Assembly (NCBI GenBank): GCA_018814305.1
Contig: JAHJAA010000083.1
Location: forward strand, 1 to 48,891
Origin: Pseudomonadota bacterium
GTDB taxonomy: Bacteria > Desulfobacterota > Desulfobulbia > Desulfobulbales > JAGXFP01
Length of the DNA stretch: 48,891 bases
Reading direction: 5' to 3'
The translations under genes were made by a program, and so were the position numbers. A model generated the notes under the pieces. It was not told the origin of the DNA. It saw only the letters and a program-made list of their open reading frames with translations, and did no database searches. How positions within the stretch are numbered: position 1 is the first letter of the stretch; every line of letters begins with the position of its first letter. Positions 24,958-33,182 of the stretch are shown here, piece after piece.

Positions 24958-26355
24958 ATGACAATCGACATATCCGCCCTCAACTCATTGACCCAAACAT
25001 GGCATTCATTTTTGGCCTGGATTCAAAAGGCTCCCCAACCAGGCCCCCTTTCCATCCAGGAAAGAGTAAAAGCCATCATCAGGGTCATCTTCATCGTCAT
25101 CCGTGAATTCCGCTCCGATGATATTCCCCTCCGGGCCAGCGCCCTCACTTTTACTATCATCCTTTCCCTGGTACCCCTGCTCGCCCTCGGGACTGCCGTG
25201 CTGAAAGGGATCGGGGCCGGCGATGAATTCCGCCAGACCGCCCACCGGTTTATCGATCAACTGGATAAACCGGAGTATGAAGTCACGATAGTGAACCCGG
25301 AAGACCAAACCCTTCCCAATCAGGAAACGCCTCAACAACTCAAGGGCTCCAAATCCCTGGATATCTCCGCCCCTCCCAGCCTATCCTTCCATCTTCGGCA
25401 GGCAATCGATCGAATTTTTGATTATGTGGATCGGACAAACTTTGCAACCATTGGAACTTTCGGGATCATCGGCCTTCTGATATCGGTACTGGTGGTCCTG
25501 GGCAGTATTGAAATGGCAATGAACGCAGTCTGGCAGGTCGACAACAATCGTTCATTCTCCCGGAAGATTCTGGATTATCTGGCCTTGATGATTCTATTGC
25601 CTCTGACCCTCAATCTGGCCCTGGCTGCGGAAGCCGCCATCCGAAGTCCAGCCCTGCAAAACCGACTGACGGACATCCTTCATATCACCTGGCTGGGGCA
25701 TCAATTTCTCAAAATATTCCCCATTGTGCTCGTCATCTCATCGCTGACCATTCTGTATCGCTTCCTGCCCAACACCAGAGTAAACCTATGGCCGGCACTG
25801 GCCGGGGGCCTTTTTGCCGGGGGCAGCTGGTTTATGGCCCAAACCGCCTACCTGCGATTGCAAATCGGAGTAGCCCGGTACAACGCTATTTACGGCTCCT
25901 TCGCCACCCTCCCCCTTTTCCTGCTCTGGCTCTACCTGGGTTGGCTGATCTTTCTGACCGGGGCTGAAATGGCCTTTGCCATCCAACGCTGGCGAATCTA
26001 TCTCTGGCAGAATCCATTACCATCGGCACTGGCTAGACTGGCCCTTGCCTTTAACATCATGGGACTGATCAAGGAAGACTTTACCGCTGGAACCATAACC
26101 ACCCTGGAAACCTTGGCAAATCGGCTGCAAATATCCGAAGTCCCCATCAACTCGATCATCACCAGCCTGATCGAGGCAAATCTGCTTCGCCGGCATCTCG
26201 ACCCCATACCGGGATTCATCCCGGCCAACGCCCATGCCGTTCTTGATCACGGGGAGATCATTGATGCCATACTTGGTAAAGTGGAAGGAGATGCGACAGG
26301 GAGTTTGCTGGCGGCTCGAGCGATCACGGCAGCCAAAAAAGAACTGATGGGATAA
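24958..26355 (+). CDS. YihY/BrkB-family inner membrane protein with C-terminal winged helix
   Basis: A 465-residue integral membrane protein of the UPF0761 family. ATG at 24958 is chosen over an upstream TTG. About six hydrophobic segments are visible, including LRASALTFTIILSLVPLLALG, split here by the family rule of a conserved AL.Y/F.....L.P motif, and later LFAGGSWFMAQTAYL and IYGSFATLPLFLLWLYLGWL. A hydrophilic insert of about 90 residues follows the first segment. The C-terminal 100 residues (ITTLETLANRLQISEVPINS) look like a winged helix, as in longer family members. The old name ribonuclease BN is wrong; the function is still unclear, perhaps transport or envelope integrity. Confidence 0.88.
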   Translation: MTIDISALNSLTQTWHSFLAWIQKAPQPGPLSIQERVKAIIRVIFIVIREFRSDDIPLRASALTFTIILSLVPLLALGTAVLKGIGAGDEFRQTAHRFIDQLDKPEYEVTIVNPEDQTLPNQETPQQLKGSKSLDISAPPSLSFHLRQAIDRIFDYVDRTNFATIGTFGIIGLLISVLVVLGSIEMAMNAVWQVDNNRSFSRKILDYLALMILLPLTLNLALAAEAAIRSPALQNRLTDILHITWLGHQFLKIFPIVLVISSLTILYRFLPNTRVNLWPALAGGLFAGGSWFMAQTAYLRLQIGVARYNAIYGSFATLPLFLLWLYLGWLIFLTGAEMAFAIQRWRIYLWQNPLPSALARLALAFNIMGLIKEDFTAGTITTLETLANRLQISEVPINSIITSLIEANLLRRHLDPIPGFIPANAHAVLDHGEIIDAILGKVEGDATGSLLAARAITAAKKELMG

Positions 26356-26508
26356 CCGCCCCAACGAAAACAAAGCTGCGCTTTATACCTGTACGTGACA
26401 GTTTTGCGACAATCCAGTATATAGCAAAGCATCCCACTCCCGGGCACAAACCAAGGATAATTCACCAACTTAAACGGCCCCACCGCCGCCCTTCAACCAA
26501 GGTGTACA

Positions 26509-27675
26509 ATGCATCCCAACTCCACAATCCTGGAAATGCTGTCCTTAATCTATGAAGATCTGGACATCGATACCATTGAGGAACGATTTGTCTCCCTGGT
26601 CGCGGAACTTTTCCCCTTTGACCGAGTCGGCCTCTTCTTTGTCAAACATAAAAAAGGGCTGCTCCAAGGCAAATTATGCCGGGGTTTTGGCGAAGGATCG
26701 ATCAGCACCATCGAGGCGCCCATCGATGGCCAGTATCTCATCACCAGACCACTGGTCACCGGTTTTCCGGTATGGAACGAATCAAGCAGCAATGACCCCT
26801 TTCTATGCAACCTGAACCTGAACCACTTCGCCCTGATCCCGGTGGTCAACCGAAAACGGATCCCCTGCTGGCAGATCACCGATTGCCGGGCCGAGGACTG
26901 CCCTGCCTACGGTCGACAATGGCTGCGCTGCTGGCTGGTTACCGGGACAAAATGCAAGGACAAGATCCAACGTTCTGTGGAAGGAAAAACATCACTGTGT
27001 ACGTTATGTCCCGTGTTCACCAGTCAGGACAACAACGCAGTGGAAGGCATTATGCTGGTGGACGGCCAGACCCCCATCGACGACGAAACAGTGACCATTC
27101 TCTCGATCATCGCCCACGGAGTGGGTTCGGCGATCAATAACTCAAAAAAGTACACCAATGTCTTGCGCGAGTCTATTCGTGACGACTTGACCGGGCTCCA
27201 TAACCGACGGTATTTTAATGAACGACTCCTGGACGAAATCGAAAGAGCCCGCCGGTATGGTGGAAAAATCAGCCTGCTCTTCGGTGATATCGACCACTTT
27301 AAGAATATCAACGATCAGTATGGCCATCCCACCGGTGACGCGGTTTTGCAGATGATCGCTGCTATCTTCAACAAAAAATTACGCCACAGCGATATTGTCG
27401 CCCGCTATGGAGGTGAAGAATTTGCGGTTCTGCTTTTCGACAACACCCCGGAACAGGCCAAGACCATTGCGGAAGGGCTTCGACTGGCAGTGGAGGAATC
27501 GACTCTACCCACTAAGGATAAGATCGGCGTCACCATCAGTTTCGGAATCGCCTGGATCTCCAAGGAGACCTCAACCCTGGAAGGACTCATCGGCAAAGCT
27601 GACAAGGCCCTATACAGCGCCAAGGCCCAAGGGAGGAATCGGATATGCATGGCCCCATCTCAGGAAGAGGCATAA
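26509..27675 (+). CDS. diguanylate cyclase with cysteine-rich GAF-like sensor
   Basis: A 388-residue soluble cyclase. The N-terminal GAF-like domain (about 5-210) carries a cysteine-rich insert with Cys120, 126, 131, 141, 149, 164 and 167 (CWQITDC..., CPAYG, RCW, LCTLCPVF), a spacing that suggests a metal or Fe-S site or redox switch. The GGDEF domain (about 222-385) has the active loop ARYGGEEF (301-305), the LFGDIDHFKNIND metal/substrate loop and a canonical I-site RHSD (292-295) exactly five residues before GGEEF, so the enzyme should be active and product-inhibited. AAGGTG precedes the ATG. No membrane segment. It stands alone, about 150 bp after the YihY gene. Confidence 0.9.
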   Translation: MHPNSTILEMLSLIYEDLDIDTIEERFVSLVAELFPFDRVGLFFVKHKKGLLQGKLCRGFGEGSISTIEAPIDGQYLITRPLVTGFPVWNESSSNDPFLCNLNLNHFALIPVVNRKRIPCWQITDCRAEDCPAYGRQWLRCWLVTGTKCKDKIQRSVEGKTSLCTLCPVFTSQDNNAVEGIMLVDGQTPIDDETVTILSIIAHGVGSAINNSKKYTNVLRESIRDDLTGLHNRRYFNERLLDEIERARRYGGKISLLFGDIDHFKNINDQYGHPTGDAVLQMIAAIFNKKLRHSDIVARYGGEEFAVLLFDNTPEQAKTIAEGLRLAVEESTLPTKDKIGVTISFGIAWISKETSTLEGLIGKADKALYSAKAQGRNRICMAPSQEEA

Positions 27676-28212
27676 AGAGTGGGGAGGTCGCCTCCCGCAA
27701 CGCTGCATATCCATGAGGTTACATCAAAGTCTGATTTCGGATTTCTATCCGGCAGACCAGACCGGAACAATCAAATAATTCCATACTCGCAGAAAACAAA
27801 TAAACCAGCTGACCCGAGGATAAAAGAAGGGCGCCGCCGCCTTGACGGCGGCGGCCTGGGGTGAAGTCCGAAGGCCGGCATGGCGGAGGAGTTCATGCCG
27901 GCTTTCGAATCCCGAAGCGAAAAACTTTCAGGGGGAGGCGAAGTGTTTTTCCCCGGGCGACAAAGGAGAGAAACGCCCAGGGAGATTACGCCTTTCCTGC
28001 AAATCTTCCATAAAGGGGTCAATCCCCCTCATGGCCTACTCCGTTCGGGGACCCCCCCGCCATCCCCCGGGATGGGGTATGACGAGGGGGGTGGGGAGGA
28101 AGATTTGGTGGGAAGACCGTCACCAGTCGGAAGGAGCAAGACCGACCGGTGACGCAATTCATAGTGCGGGTTTTAAGCTTTTTCAACAGTCCTTACAATG
28201 GACCATTGACCA
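27676..28212. other. non-coding gap with several strong hairpins
   Basis: More than 500 bp without a credible gene. It is unusually G-rich and contains perfect stems at 27833-27841/27847-27855 (gccgccgcc/ggcggcggc) and 27874-27882/27894-27902 (gccggcatg/catgccggc), and a 13-bp stem with one mismatch at 28118-28130/28142-28154. Several open frames of 80-130 codons cross it but they overlap each other in different frames and show no family features. It could be a structured RNA, a decayed element, or the tail of the cyclase transcript. Confidence 0.4.
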
Positions 28213-28686
28213 TCATCCTTGTTGTTTCTCCCATACATGGTATTGAGTCATCTGCTCTTTTGACAATACGGTAACCAGGGCAGTTTCAGTTTCCAGGTCG
28301 ATGGCTTCCATCCCAATCCGAACCGTATACCGATTTGCCTGCTGCCGAGCCCATAAATATTCAATTAAACGCCGTCTCTTTTTAACAGACGAGAACATGA
28401 TCGCCTTGACCGCAATCTGCTGACCAATGGTCATATCCAGACAATCGGCCAGTTGTTCATATCGCCCGTCCGGAGAAATTTCGGCGGGATCACATTCATA
28501 AGTCAAACCACTTTCCAGGCCAGCGATGGCTGGCATCAGGACGGAAATCATCCGGTCATACCCTGAAGATTCAGGACACGCCCCATCATGATCCAGGCAA
28601 TCATTCATTGAAGAAGCCAGTCCATTGCATAAATGCACTGCATCATGACCGGGGTTGATATTTGCTGTTTTAAGATTATGGTTCAT
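28213..28686 (-). CDS. hypothetical protein, divergent partner of cpxRA-like genes
   Basis: A 157-residue protein not recognised as any family. AAGGAG lies seven bases before the ATG, so it is probably real. No signal peptide. The N-terminal half has cysteines at about 20, 30, 37 and 64 and is acidic; the C-terminal half is basic and more structured (FSSVKKRRRLIEYLWARQQ, then strands TVRIGMEAIDLE and TALVTVLS). It is transcribed away from the response regulator gene, the place cpxP occupies in enterobacteria, and a possible CpxR-box array sits just upstream. It is not CpxP by sequence. Confidence 0.65.
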   Translation of the reverse strand: MNHNLKTANINPGHDAVHLCNGLASSMNDCLDHDGACPESSGYDRMISVLMPAIAGLESGLTYECDPAEISPDGRYEQLADCLDMTIGQQIAVKAIMFSSVKKRRRLIEYLWARQQANRYTVRIGMEAIDLETETALVTVLSKEQMTQYHVWEKQQG

Positions 28687-28736
28687 CGCATATCTCCTTG
28701 CTCTGGGTTATCACTTCATGTCGTATCCTGAGGTTC

Positions 28737-28800
28737 ACTATAGGGCCATTTGAAAAACGTTGCTGTTAAGTTCCCGTTAACTTGTGTAAAGTTTTGTTAA
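28737..28800. promoter_or_regulatory. array of four GTWAA boxes (CpxR-like operator) in divergent promoter region
   Basis: GTTAA at 28765, GTTAA at 28776, GTAAA at 28786 and GTTAA at 28796 repeat at 11, 10 and 10 bp, one helical turn apart. The known CpxR site is GTAAA-N5-GTAAA. On the minus strand a TATAGT (28737-28742) without a recognisable -35 would place the boxes at about -35 to -70 of the unknown gene, an activator position. A TACAAT at 28855-28860 with a poor -35 may serve the regulator gene on the plus strand. Autoregulation is likely. Confidence 0.5.
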
Positions 28801-28917
28801 CCGACCCCCCACTGTTCTTTGCAATTCTTTACGGTGACCGGAATTAATTTCGACTACAATGTCTGAAGGTACATCCCGTCAACCCATGAGATCCCTTTAA
28901 TAAGGTCGCTCCATAAA

Positions 28918-29634
28918 ATGACCAGCCTCTTAATTATTGATGATGATACGGAACTCTGTGAACTGCTGGCCGATTACCTCGGCCGGGAAGGTTTTCAAAT
29001 CGCGGCGGTCCATAACGGGACGGATGGTGTGACTCAGACCCTCACCGAAGAGTATGACCTAATTGTTCTTGATGTGATGTTACCGGGGTTGAACGGCTTT
29101 GATGTCCTCCGCAAGATCAGGCTGGGATCGATGGTTCCGGTATTGATGCTGACCGCCCGAGGAGACGATGTGGATCGTATCGTCGGCCTGGAATTGGGCG
29201 CCGACGACTACCTGCCCAAACCCTTTAACCCCCGGGAACTGGTGGCCCGGATCCGAGCGATCCAACGGCGGATCGGGAGTACCAGGGAAGGTTCTTCGGT
29301 GAGTCCGGAAACGTTTTCGGGAACCATCACCGTGGGCGACGTGACTCTGAATCCGGCAACCCATACCGTCCACCGGGATGAATCCCAGGTGGAACTGACC
29401 GCCGTCGAATTTTCCCTGCTCCACTACCTGCTCAAAAAAGCCGGGCAGGTGGTACCCCGGGATGAATTGGCCGAAAAGGTTTTGGGACGCAAGCTGGAAC
29501 TCTTTGACCGCAGTATTGATGTCCACATCAGTAGCCTTAGAAAAAAACTGGGGAGCAGACCCGGGGGCCGGGACAGGATTATCTCGGTGCGCGGGGTGGG
29601 CTATCAGTATCCTTTTGAAGAATCTGGGAGTTAA
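28918..29634 (+). CDS. CpxR-like OmpR-family response regulator
   Basis: A 238-residue regulator. The receiver domain (1-120) has the acidic pair in IIDDD, phosphorylated Asp52 (IVLDVMLPG), the conserved Thr in MLTARGDD and Lys in YLPKPF. The winged-helix effector domain (about 135-235) has ELTAVEFSLLHYLL and the recognition region SIDVHISSLRKKLG. The overall sequence pattern is that of CpxR, which controls envelope-stress genes. It lies 8 bp before its kinase gene, and candidate binding boxes lie about 120-150 bp upstream. Confidence 0.9.
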   Translation: MTSLLIIDDDTELCELLADYLGREGFQIAAVHNGTDGVTQTLTEEYDLIVLDVMLPGLNGFDVLRKIRLGSMVPVLMLTARGDDVDRIVGLELGADDYLPKPFNPRELVARIRAIQRRIGSTREGSSVSPETFSGTITVGDVTLNPATHTVHRDESQVELTAVEFSLLHYLLKKAGQVVPRDELAEKVLGRKLELFDRSIDVHISSLRKKLGSRPGGRDRIISVRGVGYQYPFEESGS

Positions 29635-29642
29635 CCGCACGA

Positions 29643-31019
29643 ATGTCCCGACTATTCATCAAAATATTCCTCTGGTTCTGGTTGGCAACCACCCTGATTG
29701 GAGCGCTACTGGTCACCCTGGCCCTGACCACCAACCATCGCCAGGCCTTTATCGATCGCCAGAAAGAACGGCTCACCGAACACGGAATGCAATTGATCCT
29801 GATCTATGAGGATCAAGGTGCCAAGGGCCTTTCCGAGGCCGTCTCCCGCTATCTGCAAGAAGAAAAGATCCGCCTGGCCCTGGTCAATGTCAAGACCCAG
29901 TCGCTCGGCAGAAAACCCCTGGAGCCCAGACTCCGGGAGTATGCCCGGCAGGAGATGATCGACAAACTCATGTGGCCCATGTTTCGGGGGGTCTCTCCCC
30001 AGAGCGATAAAGAGCTCAACTCCTTTGCGATCCCCTTGATCGACGATTATGTCCTCCTCGCCGAGATGCCCAAACCCACCATGCTAGAATTATTCCTCGA
30101 TCCCCAGGCCCTGGCCTTACGACTGGGAATCACCTTTTTAATTGCCGGAATCATCTGTTACCTGCTGGCCCGCTCAATCACCGCCCCGATCATGCGTCTC
30201 CGAACCGCCACCCAGGAATTTGCCGCCGGAAGACTTTCGACCCGGGTAACCCCTCTCCTTGGTGGAACCGGGGGCGAGTTGGCCGATCTGGCCCATGATT
30301 TTGATAGCATGGCGGAACAGATTGAAAACCTGCTCCACTCTCAGCAACGTCTCCTCCGTGACATTTCCCATGAACTCCGCTCCCCCCTGGCCCGGCTCAA
30401 CATCGCCCTGGAACTGGCCCGACTGGATCCGGTCGGTAATCAAGGCGCCCTGGACCGGATCGAGCTGGAATCCGACCGCCTAAACGAACTGATCGGGCAG
30501 CTCCTCACCATCACCCGCCTGGAAGAACAGAGCGATATCCGGGAGAGCTCTCCGGTTGAACTCAATGGCCTGCTTCAACGGGTAGTGGATGATGCGAATT
30601 ATGAATCACAGGTCAAGGGCCGTTCTCTCCGGCTGACCTGCTCTGCCCCTGGCCTTCTGGTCATGGGTTCCGCAGAACTACTGCACCGGGCCGTGGAAAA
30701 TGTGGTCCGCAACGGGTTACTCTATTCTCCGGAACACTCGACCGTGGATATTGATCTGACTGAAACGCCGGAAGGAAGGGCGACCATCACAGTCCGGGAT
30801 TATGGGAAGGGAGTACCCGAAGAGGCCCTGGCCGAGTTGTTCCGACCTTTTTATCGGGTTGGTGAATCCCGTGATCGAAAGAGCGGTGGAACCGGGGTAG
30901 GACTGGCCATTGCCGAACGGGCGATCCACCTACACGGCGGCACAATCACGGCGGCCAACGCAACGTTAAGCGGCCTCAAAATCACCATGACCCTGCCCCT
31001 CATCCCCAGGACCACCTGA
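29643..31019 (+). CDS. CpxA-like sensor histidine kinase
   Basis: A 458-residue inner membrane kinase. TM1 (about 8-29) and TM2 (about 160-177) enclose a periplasmic domain of about 130 residues (family CpxA-type by context). HAMP (about 177-230) is followed by HisKA with His243 (RDISHELRSPLARL) and HATPase with NVVRNGLLYS, DYGKGVP and GGTGVGLAIA. It phosphorylates the regulator encoded 8 bp upstream. The periplasmic region is shorter than or similar to the enterobacterial protein and was not aligned. The pair ends at a terminator-like hairpin. Confidence 0.88.
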   Translation: MSRLFIKIFLWFWLATTLIGALLVTLALTTNHRQAFIDRQKERLTEHGMQLILIYEDQGAKGLSEAVSRYLQEEKIRLALVNVKTQSLGRKPLEPRLREYARQEMIDKLMWPMFRGVSPQSDKELNSFAIPLIDDYVLLAEMPKPTMLELFLDPQALALRLGITFLIAGIICYLLARSITAPIMRLRTATQEFAAGRLSTRVTPLLGGTGGELADLAHDFDSMAEQIENLLHSQQRLLRDISHELRSPLARLNIALELARLDPVGNQGALDRIELESDRLNELIGQLLTITRLEEQSDIRESSPVELNGLLQRVVDDANYESQVKGRSLRLTCSAPGLLVMGSAELLHRAVENVVRNGLLYSPEHSTVDIDLTETPEGRATITVRDYGKGVPEEALAELFRPFYRVGESRDRKSGGTGVGLAIAERAIHLHGGTITAANATLSGLKITMTLPLIPRTT

Positions 31020-31053
31020 TCGTCCAAGAACGCTCCTCCCCCTCCCACCTGAG

Positions 31054-31078
31054 AAGAGTCTTCCAGACTTTTTTTCTT
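31054..31078 (+). terminator. probable terminator of the cpxRA-like operon
   Basis: aagagtct (31054-31061) pairs with agactttt (31065-31072), one G-T pair, around a 3-nt loop and runs into a T tract. The stem is short, so efficiency is uncertain. Confidence 0.5.
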
Positions 31079-31191
31079 TTCAGATTTTGCGCCTGCGAGC
31101 CGATATAGAAGGCATGAAAAGAGTCTCAGAAATCAGGGTTTGTTAAACAAGACTCCGGCAAGTTCCTCGTTCCTGAAAGCTCAGAGGCCCC

Positions 31192-32238
31192 ATGCGTATC
31201 GATTCAGCTCAAATATCCATGACCGGCAGCCATGATTTACACCGGGAATATCTCCGGGAAGAAACCCTGCGGTTCTGGCGGGATACCCCGACATCGTTCC
31301 CAGCCGATTCACTGATCCCAATCGCCACCGACCAGGTGAGTGTATCAACCCAGGCCCGCAATCTGGCCACGCTGAGTGGTAACAGTTCCTGTCCCAAAGC
31401 AGAAATCGATCACATTTCAGAAGACCCACGACTTAGAACCATCCGCCTGGTGCTTGAGGTCTTGACCGGCCGAAAAATTCGAGCGACCACGTTCAAAGAA
31501 CCGCAGGCGACTGAAGTTCCGACACCGTCTACCCCAAGCGATGGAGGTATTCCCCAACCCGACCGGGTTGGCTGGGGCCTTGAGTACGACCATAGCGAGA
31601 CCCAAATCGAGCAGGAAAAAATGACCTTCTCAGCCCAGGGAACAGTTCGAACCAGCGATGGTGGGATACTTAAATTTGAAATTCACCTGGCGACCTCCAG
31701 GGAATTCACCAGTTCAACCGAGCTCCACCTCCGAGCCGGAGATGCCACCCTCACCGATCCACTGGTCATGAACCTGAATGGCCAAAGCGCCGAGTTATCC
31801 GACCTGACCGTGGCCTTCGACCTGAACAACGACGGTAACGATGAGGTCCTGCCCCAGTTGAAACCGGGCAGCGGCTATCTCTTCCTGGACCTTGATAATA
31901 ACGGAATCGCCACCGATGGCAGTGAACTCTTCGGCCCAGCCACCGGAGACGGCCTCTCCGAACTGGCCCACCTCGACCAGGACAATAACGGCTGGCTCGA
32001 CGACAACGACCCCCTCTTTAAAAAACTCAAAATCTGGGCCCGGGATGCGGCTGGCAATGACAGTATCACCTCCATGGCCACCCACAACATCGGCGCCATC
32101 CTCCTGGACCGTCAATCAACCCCATTTACCCTGACCGGCTCAAATAACGTCTTGCGTGGGCGCATCACCGACACCACCACCTTCCTCAGAGAAGACGGGA
32201 CCCCGGGTACCGTTCAGGAGATAGATCTGGCAGTCTAG
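31192..32238 (+). CDS. hypothetical protein with calcium-binding (EF-hand-like) C-terminal repeats
   Basis: A 348-residue protein. The N-terminal 120 residues are low in recognisable features and there is no signal peptide. The C-terminal half has a beta-rich domain followed by several Asp/Asn-rich loops: FDLNNDGNDE, LDLDNNGIATDGSELFG and HLDQDNNGWLDDNDPLF, the D-x-D-x-N-G pattern of calcium loops. The same LDLDGDGI..DGSELFG arrangement occurs in many uncharacterised proteobacterial proteins, some linked to surface structures. It is a single gene; export route and role are unknown. ATG at 31192 has only a weak ribosome site. Confidence 0.75.
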   Translation: MRIDSAQISMTGSHDLHREYLREETLRFWRDTPTSFPADSLIPIATDQVSVSTQARNLATLSGNSSCPKAEIDHISEDPRLRTIRLVLEVLTGRKIRATTFKEPQATEVPTPSTPSDGGIPQPDRVGWGLEYDHSETQIEQEKMTFSAQGTVRTSDGGILKFEIHLATSREFTSSTELHLRAGDATLTDPLVMNLNGQSAELSDLTVAFDLNNDGNDEVLPQLKPGSGYLFLDLDNNGIATDGSELFGPATGDGLSELAHLDQDNNGWLDDNDPLFKKLKIWARDAAGNDSITSMATHNIGAILLDRQSTPFTLTGSNNVLRGRITDTTTFLREDGTPGTVQEIDLAV

Positions 32239-32400
32239 GGGCCTGTCGAACCTGGACATAATTCTGCGGCTGGAACGTTTTTTCCCCTCCCTCAATTTTC
32301 CCCTTGCATTTCAGCTCTCTCGGATGCATATGATCTTGCAGAATCGATAGGAACGTGGCCCTTGTCCGTTCCGGTATCAGATACTTTATTTGGTGACTGT

Positions 32401-32925
32401 ATGAGCAAAATTGATATCACCCGAATTTCTGATGAATTGCGCAACCATCAGGGCTTTGATCACCGGGGATGCTTCGGCACGGCCTGCGATGATAAATGCT
32501 GTCAATGGGGCGCCGATGTGGATCGAGAGGCCTACGACTTAACCATCACCCACCGCAACCGAATTGGGGCCATGCTGGGTCGTAAAGTTGAAGAGTGCTT
32601 TGAGCCGACCTGGTCCGGCGAAACCGATTTCCTTGGCCAAAACTCCATCGCCACCACCATCATCAATGGGACCTGCTCCTTCCGAAATCCAACCGGCCGG
32701 GGCTGTGTCCTCTTTTATCTGGCCGTCAAAGAGGATTTTCCCAAACGAATTGTTCCCTCAACCTGCCGGTTGTTCCCGATCAGCTGGGACAAGGGAGAAA
32801 TGATTCTGTTCAAGGGTATTCTGCCGACCTGCAATTGCCTTGCCCCAGACAATCCCGGCTCACGAAAAGTGCTGGAGACCCAGCAGGAAGCCATGGAGGA
32901 TATTTTTCAGATCCGGCTGTCATGA
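32401..32925 (+). CDS. YkgJ-like cysteine-cluster protein
   Basis: A 174-residue soluble protein. ATG at 32401 is chosen because conserved features begin soon after; an in-frame GTG/TTG extension to 32362 lacks support. Cysteines cluster as GCFGTACDDKCCQWG near the N-terminus, then GTCSF, GRGCVLF, PSTCRLFPISW and TCNC. The xxCCxx...C...C.LFP arrangement is that of the YkgJ/DUF3109 cysteine-cluster group, thought to bind zinc or iron. The biochemical role is unknown. It stands alone between the calcium-loop protein and the MFS gene. Confidence 0.7.
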   Translation: MSKIDITRISDELRNHQGFDHRGCFGTACDDKCCQWGADVDREAYDLTITHRNRIGAMLGRKVEECFEPTWSGETDFLGQNSIATTIINGTCSFRNPTGRGCVLFYLAVKEDFPKRIVPSTCRLFPISWDKGEMILFKGILPTCNCLAPDNPGSRKVLETQQEAMEDIFQIRLS

Positions 32926-33182
32926 CGATATTTCATAATATGCCGGCGACCCAGACTTATTATTCTGTTGAGAACTAAACTCTACAGACACCGTAACAGA
33001 CTGTTCATCTTTTAAGTTTAAGTCGAAATCTCTCTTTAGATTTTCGAAGGCTGTATTTATCAAGGGATCTCGACTGGAACATCTCCGATCAGATCTCTCA
33101 AGCCTTCCGATCCACCCATGGTATTTGCCAACTGAATACTGTAGACTTCCTTATACACTTTCTTTTTCAGGAAACAGTCACC
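32926..33182. other. intergenic region with possible decayed minus-strand frame
   Basis: No functional gene seen. On the minus strand a protein-like stretch (VYKEVYSIQLANTMGGSEGL, then a double stop near 33061) is followed in another frame by NTAFENLKRDFDLNLKDEQ running to a stop at about 32922. This could be a frameshifted remnant, but no family was recognised and chance cannot be excluded. Confidence 0.2.

Noticed and set aside
24958-26355. Ribonuclease BN label for the YihY/BrkB protein
   Set aside because: The name comes from an old misassignment; the protein is a multi-pass membrane protein without nuclease motifs.
27676-28212. Group II intron or other ribozyme remnant
   Set aside because: No domain V-like hairpin or reverse transcriptase fragment was found.
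32922-33160. Minus-strand protein-like stretches between the YkgJ-like and MFS genes
   Set aside because: They need a frameshift, have no start with a ribosome site, and match no family I know; kept only as a low-confidence note.
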